From Gigaspora margarita (lineage: Eukaryota > Glomeromycota > Glomeromycetes > Diversisporales > Gigasporaceae): a stretch of 64,000 nt of DNA. Positions 20,468-32,160 of the stretch are shown here, one piece after another. The translations under genes were made by a program, and so were the position numbers. Under the pieces are notes generated by a model. It ran no database searches, was not told the DNA's origin, and saw only the letters and a program-made list of their open reading frames with translations. The stretch covers positions 42,895 through 106,894 of the forward strand of contig WTPW01002194.1 of NCBI GenBank assembly GCA_009809945.1, written 5' to 3'. The stretch's first letter is position 1, and the number at the start of each line of letters is the position of its first letter.

Positions 20468-23400
20468 CAGTGTTTAAAATTCAATGTTCTCATGGTTCTC
20501 GGTGAACGTTTGAGTTTTTTTAAGAACATTGATATTTAGAAAAATGTTCTCTTATTTGAGAACATTTTATNCTCTTGAAATGTTNTCAAGGAGAACATTT
20601 ATAAAATTTTTATGTTCTAGATTTACTAATGAGAACAATAAATTATATAAAATGTTCATCAATTTGATTATGTAATTTGATCGTAGCATAAATATGTACA
20701 TACATACATATGTACGTACTATGTATAGCACATATGTTTAATTTGTACAATTAGGGTTACAAATAAATATTTAAGGAAATAGCCTTTAAAGATTTTTAAA
20801 ATAAACATTCGGTTCGTAATTGTGTAGACTTATATATAGATGATTTAGNTCAAATGATATGCCAATACTAAGCAAGGAAAAAAGACACAAAGTAGTTATT
20901 TATTAATAATTACTTATTTTATTATTAAAAGTTAGATCTAACTTTAATTCGCTACAAGTGAGTAAGTGCAGTGCTGATATATTTATCAACAAACTTACTA
21001 AATATTACTTCTNAATTCATTCTCTACTAAACATTCGCTATTTAGTAATATAGTATTATTTATTATAAGAAAATTACACGAAAAGTATTGCACACATGTG
21101 ATACACATAATTTGGGAGCATCTAGCTAAATATGCTAGATATTAAACTTATTGAATGAGAATATGTAGTGTACGTCTGTGCGATTGACGTATGAACTGAG
21201 ACGGGATATACTCCCAGAAAAATTAGCAATTATAATTGCGCTGGGTATCGCCGTCATCAGCGATGCGTGGCATCAGCCGGTGGTCTCCCACACTGCACAA
21301 AGCAGGCCAGCTTTGATATGAAATTTTTAAGCTGCCACAAAATGGCAGAATTCTGTGCGAGTGGGTGGGTTCTGGTGCGAATTTTTTGGCTCATAGGTGA
21401 GTGGTGCCAATTTGTTCAAATCGTGCATCTCGTTTTATATGCTACAAAACTACATGTCCCTATAAAAAAGTGGTCTGGGATGTGGTACGGGTTGTTGTCG
21501 GGAATACACGAAATGGCACGGTCAGAGTGATACGTACAGAAACGTTGACGGAATGTCACAGTAAAAAGTGAGTGTCTTAAAAAAAAATTCCTTGGTATAG
21601 CACGGTAATTCACGTTAATTACCTGTGCCAAAACCCGTATAACCCGAGTCATTAACGGTCCAATTGGTACTGGTATGGTCCATCACGGACCAAAAATACG
21701 TGCCAATCCAAGCCTATTACATACAAAATCCGGGTTTAATCTGTGCCACCAAAACCCGTGCATTACGCCGCCAACCTGTACATTTTCTTATAGGGTGCCA
21801 TTAGCTAATCCATAACTGACCTAAATAGGCAACTAATTAAAACTTAAAATTGTACTTATCTAACTTCATGTGCCAGTTCACACACTCCGCTTATTCCCAT
21901 GCTTGATTAGGATTAATGGCTGCTTACTTGAATCTGACTGGATTTGCTTCCGGCATATCGAATTATTGCTATTTTATTAACGGAGATTTATTCATTTACG
22001 TAATAGTGCGTGAGTATAGAGTTTGGCTATGAAATAGTTTCTCTTTAAATATATACTAACCTTTTTCTTACTAACCGTTTCTTTATAATTTATACATTTA
22101 CTATCTGTAAAGTTCGTGAATAAATATAGCTAGTATCAGCACTTTATTTTATTAAAGCATATATTATTATGAGCACATATTAATATGTATGCTATTTATA
22201 GAAATTCTTTACAATCATAATACCGTTACGAGTTTAGATATCAATGAATATTAACTTTATAGTTAAGCAACAAACCTTCAATAATGAAGTTCCAAAAAGA
22301 TCGTATTTTTTTTAACCTGATAATACTTATATTGATGAATTGATTTAAGTTTTAGAATCCGTTAGTTACAGGTTATTATGAGAACATGTTATTAGATTGC
22401 CAAATTAGTCTAAGTAGTAACAATAACTAAGTATATAAAAATCAAAGTTTGTAAGTAATAACTATAATCATATTCAGTATGTCAAATCGTAAAACCAAAT
22501 CTGTTGATTTAAGTATTATCCATTTACTATTGCTGCTCAATTAAGCGCAACTGCTAATAATATTGATGATGAATCCTCCACAACTTCGGAAGAAGAAAAT
22601 AATCCTCGTCAACTTAAAGTACCACGATTAGCAAAAGAATCATTAAATTGGAATCCAAATTGGCCTAAAATATACCCGTGGGTTTATCGTGGAGAAGGTC
22701 AATTAAATAAATATATGTTTTGTCATTGGTGTAAAGAAGCTGGTAAAAATAATAATTTTACTAAAGGTTGTGGATATTTTAAAAAACAAAGTTTGGATCG
22801 TCATGTAAATACTAGTGATCATGAATGCAATCTCAAGTTACCTTATATTCTAGTTTCGCTATTCAAGCTGGAAATGACCAAATTAAAATTATGAAAAATA
22901 TTCGTAATATATATTTTTTAATTCAGCATAATTTGTCTACCAATATATTTGAAGGTTTATGCAAATTATCTGAAATACAACGCATCGAAAAACAAGATCA
23001 GTTTGAGTGTGGCACTGAAATATTAAATATATTAGATAACGATTTTTCTATTGATGATGAACGAGCACCATATGGTAGTTATCAAAATAATGTTTCAGCT
23101 CGTGAATTTATTGAATCAATTGGTCGTATTATAGAGCAAGAAGTTTTTCAAGAATTGCGCAATTCAGATGGATGGAGTATAATGATAGATGAAAGCTATA
23201 CTATTTCAAATGAAAAAACCTTAGCAATTGTTTCAAAACATGCAATTGCACCAACCAAACCTCTTTACCGGTTCCTTGGATTAATCTCATTAACAGATAG
23301 TACTGCAAATGGAATTATGGCAGAAATTGATCGATTTGTTTTAGCAAAAAATATATTATACGATAAGTTAATGCATATTTGTACTGATGGTGCTAGTACA

Positions 23401-24883
23401 ATGATAGGTAAGATATTAAATTCTATTTATATATAACTTATATAAATTTGTAATTAAATTTTATAATATTTATAGGCGTTCATAATAGTATATCAACTCA
23501 GCTTAAAAATAAAAATCCATTTATTTTAGAGCATCATTGTATTTCACATAAATTAGCATTAGCAGCAAAAGATACAGCAAAACAAGTTGAAGAGTTTAAA
23601 TCATATGAAAAAACTGTGCATAATATATATAGTTATTTTTCACGAAGTGTAGAGTGTATGATACATCTCAAAATGATAGAAGAAAATACTGGTGATCCAC
23701 AACTTACAGTTTTAAATATTATTGAAACTCGTTGGTTATCATTATCTAATGTTATTCAAAACTTGCATCAAATTTTAAATTCTATAATTGATGCATTGCT
23801 TGAAGATTCAGATGAAAATGTAGTTGCTAAAGCTCTATATGACAGTATTTATCAAAATTTCATTATAACTACAAAATTTTTTGCTGATATTCTTGGAATT
23901 TTAAGACGAATGAATCTTCTTTTTCAAAAAAATAATATTACTATCCGTGAAGTAAAAACTCAGCTTGATATTACTATCTATACTATTCAAGTGCAATTTC
24001 TTGGAACAGATATACTTGACACAACTTGGGGAATTCATTTACGCAAATATATAGTTGATAATGAAATTAATACAATAGAATTACCTGCTATTATTACAAA
24101 ATTTGCAAATGCAACAATTGAATCATTAGAAAAAAGATTTCCAAATCGAATTCAAATTGATGCATTTCATATTTTTGATCCAATGGCATTACCAATTAAC
24201 AATTCAGATTTTCAAAACTATGGTGAAGATGAAATTGAAATTTTGGGTAATTTTTATGGTCAAGATAAATATGTATCAGGAAATTTATTTTCTGCAATAT
24301 TAGACTCTGAAAATTTAAAGCATGAATGGCTATTAGTTAGATATCTTTTAACTAATTATAAGAATTTAAATTTTTTAGAAGCATGGCACCGTATATTTTT
24401 GGATCTTTCTACTTTTAAAGAAATTTATCCTGAAACTACAAAGTTAATTTCTATTTTAACTAATCTTCCTTTGACTAATGCTATTGTTGAACGAATTTTT
24501 TCTAGACAAAATTTAATCAAAACAAAACTTAGAAATCGTATGAGTATTTATACTCTTAATTATCTTCTTCTTATTTCTTTTAATGGGCCTAAGTTAGAAA
24601 AGTTTAATTTTCAATTAGCATATCAAGAATGATGCAAACTTGATCGTAGAATTAAATAATTTTTATTATATTATTTGATTTTATTAATTTGAATTGATTT
24701 TGTTGTAAATTAATAAATAAATATATCAATATAGTTTGAAGCTAATATAAATATGAACATTCTTTAAAAATTAATGTTCAACATATTAAATATATAATGA
24801 ACACTAAAAAATTTTTGAGAACAATAAAAATTTAAATTATGCTCTTTTGAGAACATAACTTTTGATTTGAATTTTAAACACTG
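20468..24883 (+). mobile_element. Complete hAT DNA transposon (4416 bp)
   Basis: Perfect 17-bp terminal inverted repeats CAGTGTTTAAAATTCAA lie at both ends. The 8-bp duplication CCT(G/A)GGAG lies at 20460-20467 and 24884-24891. Further copies of the GTTCTC / GAGAAC word occur in both subterminal regions (about 20490-20640 and 24760-24860). The transposase gene occupies 22479-24632. The non-coding left half includes a GC-richer block (about 21230-21800) without a recognisable gene and several single N bases. This is the only element here with a near-complete DNA transposase. Confidence 0.93.
22479..24632 (+). pseudogene. hAT transposase gene, one intron, two frameshifts
   Basis: Translation starts at ATG 22479 (MSNRKTKSVDLS). 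A frameshift near 22516 precedes a BED/TTF-like zinc finger: FCHWCKEAG, then CGYFKKQSLDRHVNTSDH, about 22705-22815. A second frameshift lies near 22820. The DDE domain shows Asp in MIDES (codon 23188) and Asp in CTDGAS (codon 23386). A 68-nt GT-AG intron (23408-23475) follows, then HNSISTQLK, HHCISHKLALAAKD and, at the C-terminus, the dimerisation motif LPLTNAIVERIFS (about 24464-24502). The length is about 690 codons, normal for hAT. A hAT transposase cuts and pastes elements bearing its TIRs. The two frameshifts would inactivate this copy unless they are sequencing errors. Confidence 0.9.
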
Positions 24884-26001
24884 CCTAGGAGCGTAACTAC
24901 TTACACTATCAACCCGCAGGTTATGGAAGATCTTTTCAAATGATATTAATGCAGCAAAATAACATTTCAAATGCTCATATATTGAAATCACTTTTAAAAA
25001 TAAGGAAATGATGAAAAAGTATGCTGCAAAAGGTTTAATGATCAAGGGAAGGACCTATTTCGGGTATTGTAACACTCAATAAAATGCAGAAATGTCCCAC
25101 TTGGGGACAAAGACGAGATCTCTGATGCACTACATGATGCATTTGAGAATATTGGCAATGTATCATCAATTAGACCTTTATTAATCAAGGGCACACCATA
25201 TCTATCCGACCAATGGATAGTTGTTTTTGACACCACCAACAACTCTTCTTTAGAGAAAAGAATTCCCAGATTCACACACATCTGGGATAATAAAATTACC
25301 ACAGAATGGAGATCAGCACCTAAAGTGTGCTACTTCTGCGAAGAAGAAGGACATATCAAAAAGAATTGTCAACAGTTCAGAACTTCAATTAAAACAGAGA
25401 GAGAGCCAGAAGAAAATGGAATGTATCCTCTCTTGAATCACCTAGGGAAAATGAGGAGCAGAAGGATCACCCCCCCTCAGAGGACCCTATGGAAATCCCT
25501 GACACCACGGAATCCTACTCTGACCAGAATGAGAGTAAAGAAAAAAAATAATAAAATGCAATTAGATGAAACCTCCAATATCTCTACTGAAGAATTAAAT
25601 GATACAAAGGAACTTGTCACATCCCAACGCCCTATTACGGGCCCGGTAGACGAGCTATCAACTTTGTACAACAATGCGAGACCTGCAGTAGATCCCCCTG
25701 CTGCAAATGATCCATTGCACCTGATGTAATCCCCCCAAGGGTGGGGCAAAGGAGACAAACGTTTTCACCTTAGTGCAACATCACAAAAACAAAAAAAAGA
25801 AATTGACTATTAGCAAGTTGGATAAAAAGGAAAACTCGAGACCCGCCAAACATTAATTGGGCCATCTAACCTATCACGTAATATGCCTCGTGACATAAAT
25901 ATAAAAATAGCTTCATTAAACGTGAAAGGGTTAAACAACAGAGGCAAACAAATAAACACTATAACATTATTGAAATCATATGGATTAGATATTATTGTAT
26001 T

Positions 26002-26195
26002 CAGTGTTTAAAATTCAATTTTATTTTAATATGTGGAAAAACTTAGCAATTCTTTCAGACATAATAAAAAAATCAAAAAATTATGAGCAACATGCGCAAC
26101 ACATAATAAAATCCGCAGATTCCTAAAAATTTTTACTTGTGGAATTAATTTTCAATCTGCGTTCCACAGATTCCGCATGTAGATTTTAAACACTG
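26002..26195. mobile_element. MITE-7, 194-bp hAT MITE with the same ends as the complete hAT
   Basis: Termini are CAGTGTTTAAAATTCAA and, as the reverse complement, CAGTGTTTAAAATCTAC. The perfect 8-bp duplication ATTGTATT lies at 25994-26001 and 26196-26203. The first 17 bases equal the TIR of the 20468-24883 hAT. Removal restores LDIIV-LQETN in LINE-E ORF2. It has no coding capacity and is presumably mobilised in trans by that hAT family. Confidence 0.92.
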
Positions 26196-27264
26196 ATTGT
26201 ATTGCAAGAAACCAACTTGAACAATGAAAACTCAATAGATTAAATTAAATTCCAATAGGGTTACGACTCAGTCTGGACAAATAGATGTGCCATACTCACA
26301 GGGAACAAAAACACAAAGCTCAACAACATTGTAAAATCTGCAGAAGGAAGGGTTATAGAGGCGGAGTTAGCCACAAAGCTCAAGAATATCATATAGTTAA
26401 CGTCTATACACCCCCCAATATACCAGACAGAACAAAATTCTTCGATAACTGGACCCCTTCATCAAAAAAAGAGTCATCAACATTTTAGCTAGGGACTTCA
26501 ACACTAATATAAACCCAGAGGTGAACCGTATTAGCCAATTGACATTCCAAAATGACCCATCTAGATTGCAACTGCGCGAATTAATTAAGGACTTCATAGA
26601 TGCCTCAGAAATAGCAGGGGAATCTCCTTTCCTTACCTATTTACAGAATACCCAAATGGGAAGAAGTATTCATAGAGGCAGAATACAGCTGTATGATTAA
26701 ATACATGACTTTACAACAGGGCAATTCGGATCATATGCTATTAGAATATACGCTACGTTTATCTAAATCACACAATTCGGGAGTGTGATGAAGATTCAAT
26801 GAAAGATGTCTAAAGAACGCCTTACTGGTAAAAGAAGTAACAGAAGAATTAGAAGATAAAGAAACCCCAGAGAATTGGGATTTGTGCAAACTAAAAATTC
26901 AGTCAATAATAAGGGCATGCAAAAAGCCTAAGGCATTGGAAGGGAAAACCATGCAATTAAATCGTAAACTAATAAAACTAAAAAAGACTATAGCCAGAGA
27001 TAGCAGCAAGGACAATATACTACAAAAAATTGAAGAATTACAAACAACCCTAAGGGAAGAACTAGGACAACTCTCAGAAACCTGGTGTAAGAAATCAAAA
27101 GCTCGCTGGATTGAAAAGGGAGAACATTCAACTAAATACTTCTACACCAGATTCAAAGCTAGAATGACGTTGTGTTGTCAAAACAAAATTAAAATTCCTG
27201 CAGACTCAGAATTAAGCAACATAAGCAACAACCCACTACACAACATTAAAACCTTCTATGAAAC

Positions 27265-27870
27265 TGTCCTGCGGGTCGATAGCATAGTGGTTGCACTCCC
27301 AGGACGTTGCCGATTCTTTACATAAGGTTGCCAGTTCAAGTCCTACGAATGGTAAAAATATAACGGAGTTTATGTCCTTGTTCGTTCTCTGCTGGCCTCA
27401 GGGGTGAAAAGCTTATAGAACATTTGGAATGAGGGTTGAAGTCTGGTCGAACTCACCCACTACTGGTGTTGGTGCTCTTTATGAATTCCCTGGATAGTTC
27501 CGGTAAAATCCCCCAGTTGAAATGGGTCAGCCGATTGAGTTCGGTTGAAAACTAAAAAATAGGTTGGCTTAATACCGGTTGGCCATGGTAGAAATCAAAA
27601 ATAAGTAATGGCTTAGTACCAGTTAGCCATGGTAGAAAATTAGAATAGATGCACATATGTAGACTATTACAAAATGTAGAGGGCCCGGGTTGTCGGGCTC
27701 CTATGACCAAATAAAAAAGATGAAAATCTTCTACTAAAGTTGACCAATTCTTTACTATGTTCTTTAAATCAAATGAGTAACTCACCCTATATAATAATAT
27801 GATTGGTTAAAGTTGCGCCAACTGCGTCCGCACGGCCAATAATGTGCTGGGTGGTTAAAATAAAAAAAAA
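27265..27870 (+). mobile_element. SINE-h
   Basis: Main-family SINE in LINE-E ORF2. The duplication CCTTCTATGAAAC is perfect (27252-27264 and 27871-27883). A box TAGCATAGTGG and B box AGTTCAAGTCC are visible in the head. The tail (GCGCCAACTGCGTCCGCACGG ... GTGCTGGGTGG) is of the LINE-J type. About 100 bp of unrelated AT-rich DNA (about 27715-27820) replaces the normal AGACCTTAATAAAAG segment upstream of the tail. Part of the region after the head (about 100 bp) is also missing. Confidence 0.9.
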
Positions 27871-30041
27871 CCTTCTATGAAACCCTGTATAAGTCAGAAG
27901 CCCCAAATGATAATGCAATCACAGACATCACCAAAGACTTGCCTCAAGTTCGTCAAACATGAAATACTAGTTTAATAAAGGAGTAGCGAAGAGGAAATAA
28001 AAGACATGATACAATCACTCGCATACAACAAATCTCCTGGCTCTGATGGTTTAACACACGAGTTCTATAAGTTGCTTATCAACATGATCATGCCAGTCTT
28101 AAAAACAATATTTAACAAGGTCATGAAAACAGGTGAGATGCCCTTGTCATGGCATAAAACCCTTTTAATATTGATCCCAAAAAAAGAAGAGAATTTAGAG
28201 GAACTCAGTAGCTAGAGACCGATATCACTGGTTAACAGTGATGTCAAAATATTCATGAAAATATTGGCAAATAGGCTCAACTCCATCTGCGACAAGATTA
28301 TAACCAGCTATCAACAGGGATTTATTAAAGGAAGACAGATTACAGATGCTGTGCTAGACATCATTACAACTCTCAGACAAAAAAGGCAAGCCACAGATCA
28401 AGGGTGGATGTTGCTAATTGATCAAGCGAAAGCTTTCGACAGGGTCAACCATAGCTATCTACAAGTGGTGCTTAAAAAGATGAACTTCGATAATGGCTTT
28501 ATTAAAATTATAGGCAATCTTTTCAAGAACCAAGAGGCCCATATTCTAGGCAAAAACAACATATCTAAAGCATTTAGAGTGGAAAGGGGGTATGACAAGG
28601 GGACCCTCTTTCAACATTATTATATATAATAGTGTTTGAACCCCTGCTAAGACAAATACAAAAAAACATTAAAGGCATCCCTCTCAGAAATCTTTCATTC
28701 AAGGTAGCGGTATATGCAGATGATCTTTTAGTTGGAATTGGTTCATGTTCATTGAATTAAGGAATAAAGAAGATTACAATAAGGCTACAGAAGAAGAAAA
28801 GCTCACAATTATGGGGTATAAAGTAACCAGAGATGGCTCTGTGAAAAAAAATTTCTGGCCAAACTGCATAACCAAGATAAAAAAAATCAATTGAACAATA
28901 CAATGGTAGAAACTTATCCATGAGAGGGAAAATTCTGGTGGTGAACTCTCTAGTTCTATCACAGATCTGGTATGCAGTGTACATCTGCCCGCCCAATAAA
29001 AAGCAAACCTAGAAATTAATGATAGCATTGCTTTTTGGATAAAACGGAAATCCAGGCTACTACCAAAATATTCCACATTCCAAAAATCGTATAATGACTC
29101 CGGGCTACAAGCACCCATAATAAATAGCCTACTAGACGCAAGACTGATCACAGTATGGAAAGACTCATAACCTCCAATAATTTATGGGCATCATTCCAAA
29201 GGAGCATTAATTATATTTAAAACATTAAAATACAAAAGAGATATAAATGTAATCATGGTGCTAAACAAAAACCCTATAAAGTTAAAAACATGGCCAAATG
29301 AGTGGAAGCCTTATTTAAAAGCTTGGAGAAAAGTAGCTGGCAAAATCCTTACAAATTCGGTCTGGCCGTGGGAGGACTCAGAAGTACAAATAGGACAGTG
29401 GACGGGTGCACAAATCACAGTTAAGAGAATAGTAAAAATACTGAGAGAAGTGAAGAAGATGCATAGGGAAGAAATGGAACCAACTTGTAGGAAGTTACTC
29501 TGGCTACACCAAAAGGAAATACTCAACAATAGAAAGGATATAATCTGGAGACTATATCACAGAGCTCTCCCACTTGGATATAGACTTAGACATATTAGTT
29601 AGTAAAGAGCTATGGTTAGCAGCCTATGATCATATATGAATAGATTGAATATGTCCACCCTTGAAAATAGAAGAAATTTTTTCACCTACACACAAAGTAG
29701 AAAAAAGGGATTAAGAAGCCATTATTTAGTTAAACACAACGGTTATTTATGAACTTTGGTGCACATATACCTCCTTTAAATGGGGCAAAGGACCTTTGTC
29801 ACATGAAGCAACAATACTCCGAACAAAATAAATAGGGAAATAAAGGACTTACAAAGCAGGGTTGGAGACAATTCGAGGGATAAGACAAACAGGTTTAGAT
29901 GCATTAAATGATAGAAGTCAGCGCATATATTTTAGCTTGGTCATTCTAGGAGTATAGAAATATAATGTAATACACATAAATTTATAATAAAAAGTGCACC
30001 ACTCTGCACCCAGGAAGGCATCAACTTGTCCTGGTTTAATA

Positions 30042-30172
30042 AAAAAAATCAAGTCCAGTCTGTATGTTTTCAGTAATGTAAATGTTTTTATCTGTTTGCC
30101 TCTATCATTTAACCCTTTAACATTCAGTGTAGCTAATTTTAGTTTAATGTCGTAAAGGGTTTGTATTCCCAA
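30042..30172 (-). pseudogene. LINE-F ORF2 N-terminus
   Basis: On the minus strand an ATG at 30172 opens MGIQTLYDIKLKLATLNVKG, followed by TFTLLKTYRLDLIF, the first strand of the APE endonuclease. The frame overlaps the end of ORF1 (stop at 30139) by 34 nt. The sequence then runs into the LINE-E 3' end, so the rest of ORF2 is absent here. Confidence 0.82.
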
Positions 30173-31843
30173 TCTAATGATTTGATTGGTTCCCCCTTTA
30201 CTATTATCGTAGGGATCTTCCTTTTGCCTTCCTTTTTTAGCGCAGAACTTGCCTTTCTTGCATTTGATTTTTTATGTGTTACCACTTTAAAATTGTCCAG
30301 TTCGATATTTGTCACTTGCAAAAGCATGCTTGCTTGCATGTCTCCAACACTTGTATTTGTCTCCGCTGCTACTGGCAGCAAATTTTCCTTGTCTCCTGCA
30401 TTTCCGTATAAATCTGCAAGCTCATCCCTTAATGGGTCAGCAGATTCCGCCACCATTTCTACATCCGGGCTGATGCTAGCGACAATTGGGGTTTTCTCCT
30501 TTTCTTTGTGAGTAATTTCCTCTTTTGTATCCTTTGATGAGTCAGAGAGTTCTGCCTCCATTTCCTCATCTGATCAGTCACCAGAGATGGATGGGTTTCA
30601 ATTTTTTTTCGTGGGTACTTTTCTCATTTATTGCAGATTCATTTGATTCTGCCTGTGTCACATGCAGTGCTACCTAGGGAATTGACTTGACAAAAAAATT
30701 GTTAATCAATGATTAACCTAAAACAAAATTTTTAATCGATCAAAATTCAATTATGCATGCTTGATCGATTATGATCAATCAAGCATATAATTTTTAACCT
30801 TGAGCATACATAACCAAATTAAATATTCTGTTGAGAATCGGGAATCTCTTAAATGCTAATCTGCAGTTAGCTAGTAATTACATTAGCTCCGATTTTATGA
30901 TTTTACTGTATAAAAAAATTCTAATATACTTATGTTTTCTGACTTAAAAATGAAGGTTTTTAAATAATTGATTAACAAATTTTAATTCTATTCAAATTAT
31001 CCTTTTATATAACTTACTAAACCTTTGCTTAAATTATTTTTTATATTACTTACTAAATCTTTGCTTAAAATTATTTTTATATAACTTATTAAGCTTTTGC
31101 TTAAATTATTTTTATATACTTTATTAAACCTTCACTTAGATTTTTTTTATATAGCTTAAAAATATACTTAAGTTATATATTAATATGCCTTCAAAGAGAA
31201 CTTTCAAACAAAATATTATAATTAAGTAAAATGACTTGAAAAAATCGTTAGATTTAATTGTTTTTTTCAAGTATAGTAAGATATCGATCTAGTTCTATAG
31301 CTTGTATTAATTCCAATAGTTCAATTTCTTTATCTAGAACTTTAGTAAAGCCTTATTCGGATAAGTGTCATTAAAAGATTATTTATTTTTAATTGGACAT
31401 TGTTGATGTGAAATTTTAGGTATGTTAAACATAAAACATATTGGAAGCAGTATCAATTAACAATTTCTAATAAGTAAGATCATATAAATAAGTGTATTCG
31501 AATTTAGCGATTATACCCGGGTAGAACTTGCAATTGACTACAGTAAGTATAATTTAATATTTTGCTTGCTTTAGAAATCATGACACTAATTTCATAATAC
31601 CAAGCCAAAAATAATAGCATGAATACTCTACAAGAAATCAGGTTAAAAAAAACTAACCTAGTATCAACAGCCCCTGAACTTGATTGGTAATGAATTATTA
31701 AACATCTAACCAAATTAGTATCCAATTGTTAAAGCCTGCTTGTATTAAGTAAATAACCAATTTCGGTAAGTCACAATGAGAAAGGGATTGGAAATATAAG
31801 GGATTTTCAAATATACATTTGCTTTTTGCTTTTTTTTTTTTTT

Positions 31844-31921
31844 NNNNNNNNNNNNNNNNNNNNNNNNNNNNNNNNNNNNNNNNNNNNNNNNNNNNNNNNN
31901 NNNNNNNNNNNNNNNNNNNNN
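31844..31921. other. Assembly gap (78 N) between inverted arms
   Basis: TTTGCTTTTTGC followed by a T run on the left is mirrored by an A run and GCAAAAAGCAAA on the right. The match extends outward through TTTTCAAATATAC. The gap therefore sits at the centre of a hairpin, as does the other gap in the window. Confidence 0.9.
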
Positions 31922-32160
31922 AAAAAAAAAAAAGCAAAAAGCAAAAGTATATTTGAAAAAAATCTATAATAAATACGTAGTTTAAGAGTAATAAATAGTT
32001 GAATAATAAATAGTTATAATGAGTAACTTCGTTGTTAAATTAATTTGGGTGAGAAAATTATATGTAATAAATATACGTAGTTTAAAAGAGTAATAAATAA
32101 TTATAATAAATAGTTTGAGTAATAAATAATATCATTGTAGTTTAAGAGTAATAAATAGTT

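Larger units (their letters stand above)
19849..24920 (-). mobile_element. SINE-g (subfamily 2), split by hAT, lacking the hairpin tail
   Basis: Minus-strand subfamily-2 SINE whose head (B box GGTTCAAGCCCC on the minus strand, about 20430) is cut by the hAT at the words CCTGGGAG / CCTAGGAG. The head resumes at 24884-24920. The 3' side ends directly after CCCATGACC with A (T at 19849-19856), so the AATAAA-plus-hairpin tail present in other copies is missing. No target duplication is visible, and flanking ORF1 sequence is deleted. Confidence 0.78.
19495..25735 (+). pseudogene. LINE-E ORF1, split by SINE-g and the hAT
   Basis: The 5' part (19495-19848) carries MEQKKNKLT, the DDNIDTIFNIDK segment and KQQQRTHTPKNDQF. 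After SINE-g the frame resumes at 24921 with MEDLFK, then KCRNVPLGDKDEISDAL, NIGNVSSIRPLLI and the CCHC zinc knuckle CYFCEEEGHIKKNC at about 25330-25371. The acidic tail ends at a stop near 25728. About 150 bp of conserved sequence (the RRTWTSLFPKLKRGR and FNEI blocks) is missing at the SINE insertion. ORF1 proteins of this kind coat LINE RNA. Frameshifts are also present. Confidence 0.8.
25883..29960 (+). pseudogene. LINE-E ORF2: endonuclease / reverse transcriptase
   Basis: The ATG at 25883 gives MPRDINIKIASLNVKGLNN. The endonuclease is split by MITE-7 exactly before LQETN, and continues poorly (a stop in the GDFN region). The linker KIQSIIRACKKPK is near 26900, and SINE-h splits FYET/LYKSE. 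The reverse transcriptase shows NKSPGSDGLTHEFYK (28030), QGFIKGRQITDAVLDI (28315), LLIDQAKAFDRVNH (28410) and VYADDLLVG (about 28710). After a deletion downstream of YADD the C-terminal part reads to YRLRHIS near 29600. Several stops and frameshifts are present, so the copy is inactive. Confidence 0.85.
18773..30041 (+). mobile_element. LINE-E, full-length LINE with nested insertions
   Basis: The 5' end is AGATCTGC at 18773, immediately split by MITE-5, with CACTCTCTCCTGAAC resuming at 19327. The 3' end is AATAAAAAGTGCACC plus the CCAGGA...TCCTGG hairpin at about 29990-30035. The target duplication AAAAAAATCAAGTC flanks it at 18755-18768 and 30042-30055, with four extra A at the 5' junction. 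Insertions are MITE-5, SINE-g with the complete hAT, MITE-7 and SINE-h. The insertion target was the endonuclease region of LINE-F. Confidence 0.85.

Noticed and set aside
21230..21800. Possible gene in the GC-richer block of the hAT (short open frames on both strands)
   Set aside because: No recognisable domain, no consistent frame, and it lies in the non-coding half of the transposon.
23408..23475. Premature end of the transposase at 23436
   Set aside because: The apparent stop is inside a GT-AG intron. Splicing joins DGASTMIG to VHNSIS in frame.
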